DNA of 64,000 nt from Marinobacter persicus (GTDB lineage: Bacteria; Pseudomonadota; Gammaproteobacteria; Pseudomonadales; Oleiphilaceae), in assembly GCF_002934325.1 (NCBI RefSeq), contig NZ_PTIV01000005.1, positions 1-64,000 of the forward strand, in the 5' to 3' direction. Each line of letters begins with the position of its first letter. Positions within the stretch are counted from its first letter, which is position 1. A model generated the notes under the pieces. That model saw only the letters and a program-made list of their open reading frames with translations, was not told where the DNA came from and did no database searches. This document shows positions 29,758-40,042 of the stretch, in pieces. The position numbers and the translations under genes were made by a program.

Positions 29758-30993
29758 ATGTCATCGGTTGAAACGGAAAACATGATTGTCGGCCTGGACA
29801 TCGGTACCTCGAAAGTGGTGGCCATTGTCGGCAAACGCAAGATGGATGGCACCATCGAAGTGGTGGGTATCGGTTCGCATCCCTCCCGGGGCCTCAAGCG
29901 TGGCGTTGTGGTGAACATCGAAACCACCGTGCAGGCCATCCAGAGAGCGGTGGAAGAGGCCGAGCTGATGGCGGGTTGTCGCATTCACTCGGTGTATGCG
30001 GGTATTGCGGGCAGCCATATCAAGAGCCTGAACTCGCACGGCATTGTCGCCATCCGAGACCGGGAGGTGACACAGGCGGATGTGGATCGGGTGATCGACG
30101 CCGCCCAGGCGGTTGCGATTCCGGCGGACCAGAAAATTCTGCACATCCTGCCGCAGGAGTTTGTCATTGATAACCAGGAAGGCATCAAGGAGCCCATGGG
30201 GATGTCCGGCGTGCGCCTGGAGGCGAAGGTGCATCTGGTGACCTGTGCCGTGAACGCCGCTCAGAACATCGAAAAGTGCGTGAAGCGCTGCGGTCTTGAG
30301 GTGGATGACATCATTCTGGAACAGCTGGCTTCCAGCCACGCCATCCTGACCGAGGACGAGAAAGAACTGGGCGTGTGCGTGGTCGATATCGGCGGTGGTA
30401 CCACCGACATCGCGGTGTTTACCGGTGGCGCCATTCGCCATACCGCCGTGATTCCCATCGCCGGGGATCAGGTCACCAATGATATTGCCATGGCGCTGCG
30501 CACACCCACGCAGAACGCCGAGGAAATCAAGATCAAGTACGCCTGTGCGTTGACGCAACTGGCCGGGGCCGATGAGACCATCAAGGTACCCAGTGTTGGC
30601 GACCGGGCGCCACGGGATCTGTCACGCCAGGCGCTGGCGGAAGTGGTGGAGCCCCGCTACGAAGAACTGTTCACCCTGGTGCAGTCGGAACTGCGCCGTT
30701 CAGGGTTCGAGGATATGGTGCCGGCAGGCATCGTGATTACCGGTGGTTCCTCCACCATGGAAGGTGTGGTGGAGCTGGCGGAGGAAATCTTCCACATGCC
30801 CGTGAGACTGGCTTGTCCGCAAGCGGTCTCCGGCATGACCGAAGTAGTCAACAACCCGATTTACGCCACCGGCGTTGGGTTGTTGATTCATGGCTTCCGG
30901 CAAATGGACTTGGGCCAGGAGCCACCGCTCAAGGGTGAGGATGCACCCTCGCTGGTCGAGCGGATGAAAGCGTGGTTTACCGGTCATTTCTGA
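29758..30993 (+). CDS. ftsA: Cell division protein FtsA
   Basis: A 411-residue actin-like ATPase that tethers FtsZ to the membrane. It has IVGLDIGTSKVVAIVG (phosphate 1 loop), the 1C domain, VVDIGGGTTDIAVF (phosphate 2), VITGGSSTMEG, and a C-terminal amphipathic tail (LVERMKAWFTGHF) for membrane binding. ATG 29758 follows a GGTGA at 5 bases. TTG 29746 and GTG 29749 in frame are possible but less likely. Confidence 0.97.
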   Translation: MSSVETENMIVGLDIGTSKVVAIVGKRKMDGTIEVVGIGSHPSRGLKRGVVVNIETTVQAIQRAVEEAELMAGCRIHSVYAGIAGSHIKSLNSHGIVAIRDREVTQADVDRVIDAAQAVAIPADQKILHILPQEFVIDNQEGIKEPMGMSGVRLEAKVHLVTCAVNAAQNIEKCVKRCGLEVDDIILEQLASSHAILTEDEKELGVCVVDIGGGTTDIAVFTGGAIRHTAVIPIAGDQVTNDIAMALRTPTQNAEEIKIKYACALTQLAGADETIKVPSVGDRAPRDLSRQALAEVVEPRYEELFTLVQSELRRSGFEDMVPAGIVITGGSSTMEGVVELAEEIFHMPVRLACPQAVSGMTEVVNNPIYATGVGLLIHGFRQMDLGQEPPLKGEDAPSLVERMKAWFTGHF

Positions 30994-31092
30994 TCGCGGG
31001 CCGCGTGCAGTACACGAAGGTATCTCGAAAAAACCATAACGATTGCAAAACCGGTCTGGAAAGACCGGCAACAGCACGAAGGAGTAGGGGAC

Positions 31093-32250
31093 ATGTTTGA
31101 ACTCGTTGATAATGCCCAACAAAACGCAGTTATCAAAGTCGTCGGTGTTGGCGGTGGTGGCGGTAACGCCGTGCGCCATATGCTTAACAGCGACGTGGAA
31201 GGTGTGGAATTTATCTGCGCCAACACCGATGCCCAGGCACTGAAAGACCTGGACGCCCGCCAGATCATCCAGCTTGGTGGCAACATCACCAAAGGTTTGG
31301 GTGCTGGCGCCAACCCTGAAATTGGCCGTCAGTCGGCCCTGGAAGACCGGGACCGCATCGCCGAAGCCCTGAGCGGTTCGGACATGGTGTTCATCACCGC
31401 CGGCATGGGTGGTGGTACCGGCACCGGTGCCGCGCCGATTGTCGCCGAAGTGGCCCGCGAATTGGGTATCCTGACCGTGGCCGTAGTGACCAAGCCGTTC
31501 CAGTTCGAAGGCGGCAAGCGCATGAGTGTGGCCGAGACCGGCCTGAAAGAGCTGGAAGAAAACGTGGATTCCCTGATCACCATCCCCAACGAAAAGCTGC
31601 TGGCGGTGATGGGCAAGAAAACCAGCCTGCTGGATGCCTTTGCCTCCGCCAACGATGTGTTGCTGGGCGCGGTCCAGGGTATTGCCGACCTGATCACCCG
31701 CAACGGCATGATCAACGTCGACTTTGCCGACGTGAAAACCGTGATGTCCGAGATGGGCATGGCGATGATGGGTACCGGCCACGCCACCGGCGAAAACCGT
31801 GCACGCGAGGCGGCGGAAGCGGCTGTTCGCAGCCCGCTGCTGGAAGATATCAACCTGCAGGGCGCCAAGGGCATCCTGGTCAACATCACCGCTGGCATCG
31901 ACCTTAATCTGGGCGAATTCTCGGAAGTTGGCGACATTGTGCGTGAGTTTGCCTCAGACTCCGCAACCGTGGTTGTCGGCACCGTGATCGACCAGGAAAT
32001 GACCGACGAGCTGAAGGTGACCGTTGTGGCCACGGGCCTGGGCGGCGAGCGTGACAAGCCCACCAAGGTGGTGGACAACTCCCGCACCCTGGATGGCACA
32101 ACGGATTACAACCAGCTGGACCGTCCGGCGGTGTTGCGCCGTCGTGCTTCTGCCCAGGGTAATGTGGCGCTGGACCAGAGCAAGGACAACGAAGAGCAGG
32201 GCGTGGACTATCTCGATATTCCCGCATTCCTTCGTCGTCAGGCAGACTGA
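31093..32250 (+). CDS. ftsZ: Cell division GTPase FtsZ
   Basis: A 385-residue tubulin-like protein that forms the Z ring. It has the N-terminal VVGVGGGGGNAVRHM, the tubulin signature GMGGGTGTGAAPI, a variable linker, and the conserved C-terminal peptide LDIPAFLRR that binds FtsA and ZipA. AAGGAG precedes the ATG. The 99-base gap after ftsA shows no clear promoter of its own. Confidence 0.98.
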   Translation: MFELVDNAQQNAVIKVVGVGGGGGNAVRHMLNSDVEGVEFICANTDAQALKDLDARQIIQLGGNITKGLGAGANPEIGRQSALEDRDRIAEALSGSDMVFITAGMGGGTGTGAAPIVAEVARELGILTVAVVTKPFQFEGGKRMSVAETGLKELEENVDSLITIPNEKLLAVMGKKTSLLDAFASANDVLLGAVQGIADLITRNGMINVDFADVKTVMSEMGMAMMGTGHATGENRAREAAEAAVRSPLLEDINLQGAKGILVNITAGIDLNLGEFSEVGDIVREFASDSATVVVGTVIDQEMTDELKVTVVATGLGGERDKPTKVVDNSRTLDGTTDYNQLDRPAVLRRRASAQGNVALDQSKDNEEQGVDYLDIPAFLRRQAD

Positions 32251-32260
32251 TAGCCTTCTA

Positions 32261-32284
32261 CCTTTGGCGTAACCAAGGGTTTGG
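32261..32284 (+). terminator. Weak hairpin after ftsZ
   Basis: CCTTTGG and CCAAGGG pair with one G-T wobble around a CGTAA loop, followed by only three T. It may attenuate transcription between ftsZ and lpxC, but it is too weak to call a firm terminator. Confidence 0.3.
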
Positions 32285-32357
32285 CTGGCCATAGCTGGAA
32301 GCTATTTCACAATTACGTGAAAGTCATTCTGGCTAAATGGTACTCAGTCTTGAATTC

Positions 32358-32366
32358 TGATATTCT
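32358..32366 (+). promoter_or_regulatory. Candidate lpxC promoter (extended -10)
   Basis: TG-A-TATTCT is an extended -10 element 55 bases upstream of lpxC, in the 171-base gap after ftsZ. There is no good -35. A separate promoter before lpxC is usual in related bacteria. Confidence 0.35.
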
Positions 32367-32421
32367 CGCGCCAGTTTTGTGCGACCAGAATATCGACTTT
32401 TTGTGACGGAATGATGAACCG

Positions 32422-33339
32422 ATGATCAGACAACGGACACTCAAAAACACCATCCGCGCCACGGGTGTTGGCTTGCATTCAGGGGAAAAGGTGTACCTGA
32501 CCCTGAAGCCGGCACCGGTTGATGCGGGCATCGTGTTCCGCCGGACCGATCTCGACCCTGTGGTTGAGATCAAGGCCTGCGCGGAAAGTGTGGGTGAGAC
32601 CATGATGTCCACGACACTGGTGAAAGACGGTGTCCGTGTCGGGACCGTGGAGCACCTGCTCTCGGCCATGGCTGGTCTGGGCATCGACAACTGCATTGTC
32701 GAACTGAGCGCGCCGGAAGTGCCGATTATGGATGGCTCCGCAGGACCGTTTGTGTTCCTGCTGCAATCCGCCGGTATTGCCGAGCAGGATGCCGCCAAGC
32801 GCTTTATCCGCATCAAGCGGGAAGTGACCATCGAAGAAGATGGCAAGGTGGCGACGTTCCTGCCGTTTGAAGGTTTCAAGGTGAGCTTTGGCATTGATTT
32901 CGACCATCCGGTGTTCAAGGGCCGCGCCCAGACCGCGACGGTTGATTTCTCCAGCACCTCCTTTGTAAAGGAAGTGTCCCGCGCCCGGACCTTTGGCTTC
33001 ATGCGCGACATCGAGAAGCTGCGTTCCATGAACCTGGCTCTCGGCGGCAGCGTTGACAACGCAGTTGTGGTGGATGATTACAAGATCCTCAACGAGGACG
33101 GCCTTCGTTACGACGATGAATTCGTCAAGCACAAGGTGCTGGATGCGATCGGTGATCTCTACCTGCTGGGTAACAGCCTGATCGGTGAATTCCGTGGCCT
33201 GAAATCCGGCCATGATCTGAACAACAAGCTTTTGCGGAAGCTACGGGCGGAAGAAGATGCCTGGGAAGTGGTTACCTTCGATGATGAGGCAACCGCCCCG
33301 ATCTCTTACATGAAGCCCGTTTTGGCCGCGTCGGTCTAA
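32422..33339 (+). CDS. lpxC: UDP-3-O-acyl-GlcNAc deacetylase LpxC
   Basis: A 305-residue zinc deacetylase for the committed step of lipid A synthesis (E. coli 305). The zinc sites are in VEHLLSAM (first His) and [15 protein letters not shown] (second His and Asp); [10 protein letters not shown] carries the general base region. It ends the dcw cluster, as in most gammaproteobacteria, and is convergent with dciA only 11 bases away. Confidence 0.98.
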   Translation: MIRQRTLKNTIRATGVGLHSGEKVYLTLKPAPVDAGIVFRRTDLDPVVEIKACAESVGETMMSTTLVKDGVRVGTVEHLLSAMAGLGIDNCIVELSAPEVPIMDGSAGPFVFLLQSAGIAEQDAAKRFIRIKREVTIEEDGKVATFLPFEGFKVSFGIDFDHPVFKGRAQTATVDFSSTSFVKEVSRARTFGFMRDIEKLRSMNLALGGSVDNAVVVDDYKILNEDGLRYDDEFVKHKVLDAIGDLYLLGNSLIGEFRGLKSGHDLNNKLLRKLRAEEDAWEVVTFDDEATAPISYMKPVLAASV

Positions 33340-33350
33340 GGCGGGATGCC

Positions 33351-33803
33351 TTAGTCCCGGACATGGCTTGCGAGTTTTTCGAGAACCTCGCGTAACGCTG
33401 TATCCTTCGTGTGCCCGGCCTCCTCGTGGAGGAGCCGGGCATTTTCTTTACTGAGGGGTGTCTTTTCCGCTTGCGGTCGTGACTGGAAACGGGGTGGGCT
33501 GACCTTGATGCGCACCTTCCAGACGTATCGGAAGAGTTCGTTCTCCCGGATCTTCTCCATAATTTCGTGTTGCCGGAATCTCAGGCGTGTCGCCTTGCTG
33601 GCATTGTCTGTTGACAGCACCAACTCTCCGTCCTGACAGCTGACGAAACGCGTACCAACCTCCAGGCCCTCCGGCAGTGCCGCGATGACCTGTCGCTCTG
33701 CTTCCTGGTGCAGTTCGGCCTTTGTCATCAATTGCTGAAGCGTTGACGAGTGATTGGCGTTGTTATCGCCAAAGACCGGTTTCTGGTCAGAATGCTTGGA
33801 CAT
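33351..33803 (-). CDS. dciA: DnaB helicase loader DciA (DUF721)
   Basis: A 150-residue DUF721 protein. DciA loads the replicative helicase in bacteria that lack DnaC. The DUF721 core includes GTRFVSCQDGELVLSTDNASKATRLRFRQHEIMEKI, and a charged C-terminal tail follows. The start at 33803 (MSKHSDQK) is chosen because the core then begins at a normal distance. The frame stays open further upstream without similarity. The place between lpxC and an M23 peptidase-secA pair is the same as in Pseudomonas aeruginosa. Confidence 0.85.
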   Translation of the reverse strand: MSKHSDQKPVFGDNNANHSSTLQQLMTKAELHQEAERQVIAALPEGLEVGTRFVSCQDGELVLSTDNASKATRLRFRQHEIMEKIRENELFRYVWKVRIKVSPPRFQSRPQAEKTPLSKENARLLHEEAGHTKDTALREVLEKLASHVRD

Positions 33804-33929
33804 AGTCGATGTTTCTCGACGAACGGTTGGTGTGTTGGTTAATATTTGGCATCTTTCTTCAAGCATAACAGACCTGCCCGTCAGATGGGTGATCCAGAAT
33901 GTCCCTGCCGGCAAGGTTGCGAGTCCACT

Positions 33930-34826
33930 ATGAATACAGAGAACATCCGATTCTACGCGCGCATTGCTGCATTTGCGGTAGCCCTGGCCCTGCTGGCGGC
34001 ACTGGGGGGATATGGTTTTGCCATCCACCAAGTTGCGCAGGAGCGGGCTGCGGAGGCAGAACAACTGGCGGGTTGGCAGCAAACGCTGGAACGTGAGCGC
34101 TCGGAAGTGGCACAACTGAAGCAGACTGTGCAGCAGCGAATTGACACACTGACGATGCGGGTGGGTCAACTGCAGGGGCGAATGCTTCGACTGGATGCCC
34201 TTGGGCAACACTTCATTGACTCCGGGCTCGTGGCTGGCAGCGAGTTCAATTTTGAACAGCCTGCCGCTGTCGGCGGGCCCGCCTCCACCCGGCACGCAGA
34301 TGATTCCTTCAGCACCGGCGAATTGAGCGCTATGATCACGCAGATGGAGCGTCAGCTCGAAGACCGGGCCAGGCAGCTCCGGATCCTGGACAAGCTGGTG
34401 TCACGCCAGCAGCTGGAAGACCAGCAATACGTCGAGGGCAGGCCGGTGACCTGGGGCTGGGTCTCCTCCAAGTATGGCTATCGTTCTGATCCTTTTAATG
34501 GCAGGCGCGCATGGCATGCGGGTATTGACGTCGCGGGCCGTGATGGCGGCGACGTCATTTCCGTCGCCGGTGGTGTGGTCAGTTTTGCCGGGGACCGCCA
34601 CGGCTATGGCAATCTGGTGGAAATCAACCATGGGGACGGCCTGGTCACCCGTTACGGTCACGCCAAGTCGCTGGCGGTCAAAGTTGGCGATGTGGTTGAA
34701 AAAGGACAGTTAATTGCCCAGATGGGAAGCACCGGGCGCTCCACTGGTCCGCATGTCCATTTTGAGGTCATCCGCAATGGCCGCACGGAAGATCCGGAAA
34801 AATACATGCACCGCGCAAGCCGCTGA
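33930..34826 (+). CDS. M23-family peptidase with coiled coil
   Basis: A 298-residue inner-membrane protein. One membrane helix (residues about 10-30) is followed by a long helical, coiled-coil region (about 35-170, rich in Glu, Gln and Leu). A LytM/M23 domain then has HAGIDVAGRDG, VTRYGHAKSL and HVHFEVIRNG, so the zinc ligands are complete. It is either an active DD-endopeptidase or a regulator of one. The start is uncertain because no strong ribosome site is seen. Homologues before secA are common in Pseudomonas relatives. Confidence 0.87.
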   Translation: MNTENIRFYARIAAFAVALALLAALGGYGFAIHQVAQERAAEAEQLAGWQQTLERERSEVAQLKQTVQQRIDTLTMRVGQLQGRMLRLDALGQHFIDSGLVAGSEFNFEQPAAVGGPASTRHADDSFSTGELSAMITQMERQLEDRARQLRILDKLVSRQQLEDQQYVEGRPVTWGWVSSKYGYRSDPFNGRRAWHAGIDVAGRDGGDVISVAGGVVSFAGDRHGYGNLVEINHGDGLVTRYGHAKSLAVKVGDVVEKGQLIAQMGSTGRSTGPHVHFEVIRNGRTEDPEKYMHRASR

Positions 34827-34914
34827 TTCCGCCGTTTAATACCTACCTTTTTTCCTGTCGCCAAATAAGGTTAGAATGCCTGCTTCCCTCGTTTAACTGA
34901 AGAAGCAGTGGTCT

Positions 34915-37656
34915 ATGTTCTCAAAACTTGCAACCAAGATGTTCGGCAGTAAGAACGCTCGTGAAATCAAGCGGATGCGTAAAGTTGTCTCGCGCATCAA
35001 CGATCTTGAAGAAACCTTTGGCGCGTTGTCGGACAGCGAGTTGCAGGGTAAGACGGAAGAGTTTCGCCAACGGCTGGAAAAAGGTGAATCGCTGGATGCG
35101 ATACTGGCCGAGGTCTTTGCTACCGTGCGGGAGGCCAGCCGCCGGGTGATGGGCATGCGCCATTATGACGTACAGCTGGTCGGTGGTATGACCCTGCACG
35201 AAGGCCGGATTGCCGAGATGAAAACCGGTGAAGGTAAAACCCTGGTGGCCACTGCTGCGGTGTACCTGAACGCGTTGTCCGGCAAAGGCGTCCACGTGGT
35301 GACCGTCAACGATTACCTGGCCCGTCGTGATGCCGAGTGGATGGGTAAACTCTACCGTTTCCTGGGTATGCAGGTAGGCGTCGTGGCGGCCGGCCAGCCC
35401 CAGGAAGAAAAGCGCGCCGCCTATCAGGCTGACATTACCTACGGCACCAACAACGAGTTCGGCTTTGACTACCTGCGCGATAACATGGCGTTCAGTATTC
35501 AGGACAAGGTCCAGCGTGGGCTGAACTTCGCCATTGTCGACGAAGTGGACTCCATCCTGATCGACGAAGCCCGGACGCCGCTGGTTATTTCCGGTGCCGC
35601 CGAAGATTCCTCCAAGCTGTACCAGGCCATCAACCAACTGATCCCAAGCCTGGAAAAGGGCGAAGTCAGCGAAGAAGGTGAGGCCACGGGTGACTTCACC
35701 ATTGATGAGAAATCCCGTCAGGTGGAGCTGACCGAGGCCGGCCACGAAAAAGTCGAGGACCTGCTGCTCAACGAGGGCCTGCTGCGTGAAGGCGAGAGCC
35801 TGTATTCGGCCGCCAACCTGAGCCTGCTGCACCACGTGCATTCCGGTCTGCGTGCGCATCACCTGTTCCACAAAGATGTGGACTACATCGTTCAGGGTGG
35901 TCAGGTGGTCATCGTTGACGAGCACACCGGTCGCACCATGCCGGGACGGCGCTGGAGCGAGGGCCTGCACCAGGCCATCGAGGCGAAAGAAGGGCTCAAG
36001 ATCCAGGCCGAAAGCCAGACCCTGGCCTCCACCACCTTCCAGAACTATTTCCGCCTGTACGACAAGCTGGCCGGCATGACCGGTACTGCCGACACCGAGG
36101 CGTTTGAATTCCGCCAGATTTATGGCCTGGATGTGGTGGTGATTCCGCCCAACAAGCCGATTCAACGGGTCGACTATAACGACCTGGTGTACATGACCCA
36201 GGAAGAAAAGTTCCACGCCATTATCGACGAGATCAAGTACGTCACCGGCGAAGGTCGTCCGGTACTGGTGGGTACCGCATCCGTGGATGCTTCCGAAGTG
36301 CTGTCAGCACTGCTGAAAAAGGTGCGTATTGATCACAAGATCCTGAACGCCAAGCAGCACGAATCCGAAGCCCACATCATTGCCCAGGCGGGTCGCCCTG
36401 GGGCGGTCACCATTGCTACCAACATGGCCGGTCGTGGTACCGACATCGTGCTTGGGGGTAACTGGGAGCACGAAGCCGCGCTCATGGACAACCCGTCCGA
36501 CGAGCAGATCAACCAGCTCAAGCAGGAATGGGAAGAGCGTCACCAACAGGTACTGGAAGCCGGTGGCCTGCACATCATCGGTACCGAACGCCACGAATCC
36601 CGCCGTATCGACAACCAGTTGCGCGGGCGTGCCGGTCGTCAGGGGGACCCAGGTTCCTCCCGTTTCTTCCTGTCGCTGGAAGATAACCTGATGCGGATTT
36701 TTGCTCCGGAGCGGGTGAAGAACCTGATGCAGGCCATGGGTATGAAAAATGGTGAGGCCATCGAGCACCGGATGGTGACCAACGCCATTGAAAAGTCCCA
36801 GCGCAAGGTGGAAGGCCGCAACTTCGACATGCGTAAAACGTTGTTGGAATACGACGACGTGGCCAACGACCAGCGGACGGTGATTTACAACCAGCGCAAT
36901 GAGGTGATGGCATCGGAAGACATTTCCGAAATGATCGACACCATCCGCGCGGATGTCGTGGATAACGCGATCAGTGACTTTATCCCGCCCCAGAGCATGC
37001 CGGAGCAATGGGATATAGAGGGCCTGGAAGCGCATCTGCAATCGGAAATGGCGATTGAGCTGCCGATCCAGCAGTGGTTGGAAGAGGACAACAAACTCTA
37101 CGAAGAGAGCCTGCGCGAGCGCATCCTCGAAGCCGTTGTGGCCGAGTACAAGGCCAAGGAAGAGATTGCCGGCTCCGAGGCCATGCGCAAGTTCGAGAAG
37201 CAGGTGTTCCTGCAGGTGCTCGATACCCTGTGGAAAGAACACCTCTCCAACATGGACCACCTGCGCCGGGGTATTCACCTGCGCGGTTATGCCCAGAAGA
37301 ACCCCAAGCAGGAATACAAGCGCGAGGCGTTCAACCTGTTTGAAACCATGCTCGATACCATGAAGCAGGATGTCACCCGGGTACTGTGCCATGTGCGGGT
37401 ACAGAGCCAGGAAGAGATGGAAGAAATCGAACGCCGGCGCAAGGAAGAGTTGGAGCAGGAAATGGCCCGTGCCAAACTGCGCCACGACCAGGCCAGCGCG
37501 ACGGATCAGGCAGAAGGCGAGGGCGGTGGAGGCCAGCAAGGCCAGTCAGCCACGCCGGAGACCTTCGTTCGCCAGGAGCGCAAGGTCGGTCGAAACGAGC
37601 CATGCCCCTGCGGGTCCGGCAAGAAATACAAACAGTGTTGCGGCAAGGTGGCCTGA
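34915..37656 (+). CDS. secA: Preprotein translocase ATPase SecA
   Basis: A 913-residue motor that pushes unfolded proteins through SecYEG. Walker A is KTGEGKT (103-109). The DEAD-like [14 protein letters not shown], the preprotein cross-linking domain and [12 protein letters not shown] are all present. The C-terminal zinc motif uses Cys897, Cys899, Cys908 and Cys909 ([13 protein letters not shown]), used for SecB binding. TAGAAT at 34872-34877 is a weak possible -10. No SecM-like arrest gene precedes it; the M23 gene does instead. Confidence 0.98.
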   Translation: MFSKLATKMFGSKNAREIKRMRKVVSRINDLEETFGALSDSELQGKTEEFRQRLEKGESLDAILAEVFATVREASRRVMGMRHYDVQLVGGMTLHEGRIAEMKTGEGKTLVATAAVYLNALSGKGVHVVTVNDYLARRDAEWMGKLYRFLGMQVGVVAAGQPQEEKRAAYQADITYGTNNEFGFDYLRDNMAFSIQDKVQRGLNFAIVDEVDSILIDEARTPLVISGAAEDSSKLYQAINQLIPSLEKGEVSEEGEATGDFTIDEKSRQVELTEAGHEKVEDLLLNEGLLREGESLYSAANLSLLHHVHSGLRAHHLFHKDVDYIVQGGQVVIVDEHTGRTMPGRRWSEGLHQAIEAKEGLKIQAESQTLASTTFQNYFRLYDKLAGMTGTADTEAFEFRQIYGLDVVVIPPNKPIQRVDYNDLVYMTQEEKFHAIIDEIKYVTGEGRPVLVGTASVDASEVLSALLKKVRIDHKILNAKQHESEAHIIAQAGRPGAVTIATNMAGRGTDIVLGGNWEHEAALMDNPSDEQINQLKQEWEERHQQVLEAGGLHIIGTERHESRRIDNQLRGRAGRQGDPGSSRFFLSLEDNLMRIFAPERVKNLMQAMGMKNGEAIEHRMVTNAIEKSQRKVEGRNFDMRKTLLEYDDVANDQRTVIYNQRNEVMASEDISEMIDTIRADVVDNAISDFIPPQSMPEQWDIEGLEAHLQSEMAIELPIQQWLEEDNKLYEESLRERILEAVVAEYKAKEEIAGSEAMRKFEKQVFLQVLDTLWKEHLSNMDHLRRGIHLRGYAQKNPKQEYKREAFNLFETMLDTMKQDVTRVLCHVRVQSQEEMEEIERRRKEELEQEMARAKLRHDQASATDQAEGEGGGGQQGQSATPETFVRQERKVGRNEPCPCGSGKKYKQCCGKVA

Positions 37657-37684
37657 CACCGGCGTTTCACTGACTTGAGAACGG

Positions 37685-37724
37685 AACCCGCAAACGGCCA
37701 GCACCGCTGGCAGCTTGCGGGTTT
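37685..37724 (+). terminator. Hairpin after secA
   Basis: AACCCGCAA and TTGCGGGTT form a stem of about 9 bp around a 20-base loop that itself can pair (GGCCAGC with GCTGGC). The T tract is broken (TTTCGTCGTTTC), so termination may be partial. argJ starts 37 bases later. Confidence 0.6.
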
Positions 37725-37761
37725 CGTCGTTTCTAGATTTGCATAATTCGAGGAGACAGTC

Positions 37762-38979
37762 ATGGCGGTAGGTCCAGGAACCTTGCCCGAATTTTTCCCA
37801 GTGCCCGGCGTGCGCATCGGTATTGCCAGTGCCGGTATCAAAAAGCCCGGACGCAAGGATGTGGTGATTTTTGAGCTGGCCGCGAGCGCGCGGGTCGCCG
37901 GCATCTTCACCCAGAACCAGTTCTGTGCCGCCCCGGTGGTGATCAGCCGTCGCCATCTGGCCGAGACAGCCCCCCGATACCTGCTGATCAATACAGGTAA
38001 CGCCAACGCCGGTACCGGCAAGCAAGGCATGGCCGACGCCGAGCGCTGCTGCCAGGCCCTGGCCGAGCAGGCCGGCGCCGACCCCTCCCAGGTCTTGCCA
38101 TTCTCAACCGGCGTGATTGGCGAGCCCCTGCCGGTCGACAAGATCGTCACTGCCATGCCCGAAGCCCTGGTCGATGTTCGTGAGGATCGCTGGGCCGAGG
38201 CCGCCAGCGGGATCATGACGACCGATACCCGGCCGAAGGGCGCCTCCTGCCAGGTGGACCTGGATGGCCATACGGTCACCATCTCCGGTATCAGCAAGGG
38301 CGCGGGAATGATTCGCCCCAACATGGCCACCATGCTCGGGTTTATCGCGACCGATGCGGCTATTGAACCGGGTCTGCTTCAGACCCTGGCCTCGGAGTTG
38401 GGGGAGAAGTCGTTTAACCGGATTACCATCGACAGCGACACCTCCACGAACGATGCCTGCATGCTGATGGCCAGCGGCCAGTACGGTGGCCCTGAAATTA
38501 CCGCCGACAGCCCGCAGTTGCCCAAACTGCGTGAGGCCTTGCGGCAGGTATACCTGGATTTGGCCCACGCCATCGTGCGAGATGGTGAAGGTGCCACCAA
38601 ATTCGTCACCATCGACGTGTCCGGGGCCGGAACCCAGCAGGAGGCGCTGGACGTTGCCTACACCGTGGCGCACTCGCCGCTGGTGAAAACCGCGCTGTTT
38701 GCCTCGGATCCCAACTGGGGGCGCATCCTGGCGGCGGTTGGCCGGGCTGGCGTGCCCGACCTGGACTTGGAGGCCATTGAGATCTACCTGGGGGACGTCT
38801 GCCTGGTGCGCAACGGCGGCCGGGCCGAGGACTACTCGGAAGAGCGCGGGCAGGCGGTGATGGATCAGGAAGAAATTACCATCGCCATCGACCTCCAGCG
38901 TGGTGACCTCCGTGAAACCGTCTGGACCTGCGATTTCTCCCATGAGTACGTCACCATCAACGCCGAGTATCGCACCTGA
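37762..38979 (+). CDS. argJ: Glutamate N-acetyltransferase / amino-acid acetyltransferase ArgJ
   Basis: A 405-residue Ntn-type enzyme of the arginine acetyl cycle, moving acetyl from N-acetylornithine to glutamate. The autocleavage site is in NMATMLGF, giving a new N-terminal Thr190 as nucleophile. SKGAGMI and FVTIDVSGAG blocks are present. GAGGAGAC precedes the ATG. The secA-argJ-mutT order is Pseudomonas-like. Confidence 0.96.
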   Translation: MAVGPGTLPEFFPVPGVRIGIASAGIKKPGRKDVVIFELAASARVAGIFTQNQFCAAPVVISRRHLAETAPRYLLINTGNANAGTGKQGMADAERCCQALAEQAGADPSQVLPFSTGVIGEPLPVDKIVTAMPEALVDVREDRWAEAASGIMTTDTRPKGASCQVDLDGHTVTISGISKGAGMIRPNMATMLGFIATDAAIEPGLLQTLASELGEKSFNRITIDSDTSTNDACMLMASGQYGGPEITADSPQLPKLREALRQVYLDLAHAIVRDGEGATKFVTIDVSGAGTQQEALDVAYTVAHSPLVKTALFASDPNWGRILAAVGRAGVPDLDLEAIEIYLGDVCLVRNGGRAEDYSEERGQAVMDQEEITIAIDLQRGDLRETVWTCDFSHEYVTINAEYRT

Positions 38980-38981
38980 CC

Positions 38982-39941
38982 ATGGCAGAGCCGACGGTAA
39001 AAGAGGTTCATGTTGCGGTAGCCGTGATTATCCGGAATGGCAGGGTACTGATTGCCCGCCGCCCGGACCACGTTCACCAGGGGGGACTGCTGGAATTTCC
39101 GGGCGGCAAGGTGGAGCCGGAGGAAACCGTGCAGCAGGCGCTGGTGCGAGAGATTGCTGAGGAAACGGGCCTCAGGGTGCCGCCTGAAAGCCTTTGGCCG
39201 GTCATCGGCATCCGTCACGATTACGGCGACAAGCGAGTGTTCCTGGATGTTTGGGAGACGGACCGCGCCGAGGGTGAGCCGGAGGGGCGGGAAGGCCAGC
39301 CCATTGAATGGCGGAGCCCATCGGAACTCTCAGACCGTGACTTTCCCGCTGCCAACCGCCCTGTCATTCGTGCGTTGCGCCTGCCTCACCGTTTGGCCCT
39401 GACCGGCCCGGTAATGGATGCGGAGAGTGGGTTGAGCGAACTGAAAGCGGCATTGGCTCGTAGGAGTCCCGAGCTGATGATCCTGCGGGCACCGGACCTC
39501 GATGCCGAGGCTTATCTCGGCTTCGCCCATCAAGCGATGACAGTGTGTGGCGGTAAAGCCACGGATCTGCTGCTTCACGGTGCGCCGGAGTTGTTGCGGT
39601 CGATACCCGGAGCCAGGGGGGTGCACTTGCCCTGGCGGGAGGCTGAGAGGCTCTCAGAGCGTCCTGTGCCAGCTGATGCCTGGTTGGGGGTGTCCTGCCA
39701 TAACGCAGAGCAATTGCGTCATGCAGAGCGACTGGGAGCCGATTACGTTTTACTGGGAGCGGTTCAGCCCACCGAGAGTCATCCCGGACGTCCGGCCCTG
39801 GGTTGGCAGGCTTTTGCCGAGCTGGTGACCCAGGCAACGGTGCCGGTCTATGGCCTTGGGGGGCTGGGCCTGGAAGACGAGGAAAAGGCTCGGTCGCTGG
39901 GCGCCCAGGGCATTGCGGGCATCGGCTTCTGGTGGCGGTAA
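38982..39941 (+). CDS. mutT: Nudix hydrolase (MutT-like) fused to a ThiE-like domain
   Basis: A 319-residue two-domain protein. The N-terminal Nudix domain has a full box from Gly42 to Leu64 (GKVEPEETVQQALVREIAEETGL region), as expected for 8-oxo-dGTP hydrolysis. The C-terminal half (about 135-319) resembles thiamine phosphate synthase/TenI (GVHLPWREA, LGVSCHNAEQLRHAERLGADYVLLGAV). The second domain's role in this fusion is unknown. The start lies two bases after the argJ stop. Confidence 0.88.
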   Translation: MAEPTVKEVHVAVAVIIRNGRVLIARRPDHVHQGGLLEFPGGKVEPEETVQQALVREIAEETGLRVPPESLWPVIGIRHDYGDKRVFLDVWETDRAEGEPEGREGQPIEWRSPSELSDRDFPAANRPVIRALRLPHRLALTGPVMDAESGLSELKAALARRSPELMILRAPDLDAEAYLGFAHQAMTVCGGKATDLLLHGAPELLRSIPGARGVHLPWREAERLSERPVPADAWLGVSCHNAEQLRHAERLGADYVLLGAVQPTESHPGRPALGWQAFAELVTQATVPVYGLGGLGLEDEEKARSLGAQGIAGIGFWWR

Positions 39942-40042
39942 TCCTGCGGATCATCCCCATGCCGGGTTAGCCCATGGTAGAATGCCTGGTCCCATTTGTT
40001 AGGGAGCCACCGATCAACTCCCTGGAACCACGAGGAAACACA

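Noticed and set aside
32251-32421. Small gene between ftsZ and lpxC
   Set aside because: No open frame with a start and ribosome site of useful length. The gap is AT-rich and best explained as a promoter region.
34921-36216. 431-codon open frame opposite secA, and a similar 411-codon frame at 36304-37539
   Set aside because: Both mirror SecA codons. They have no family resemblance and no start signals.
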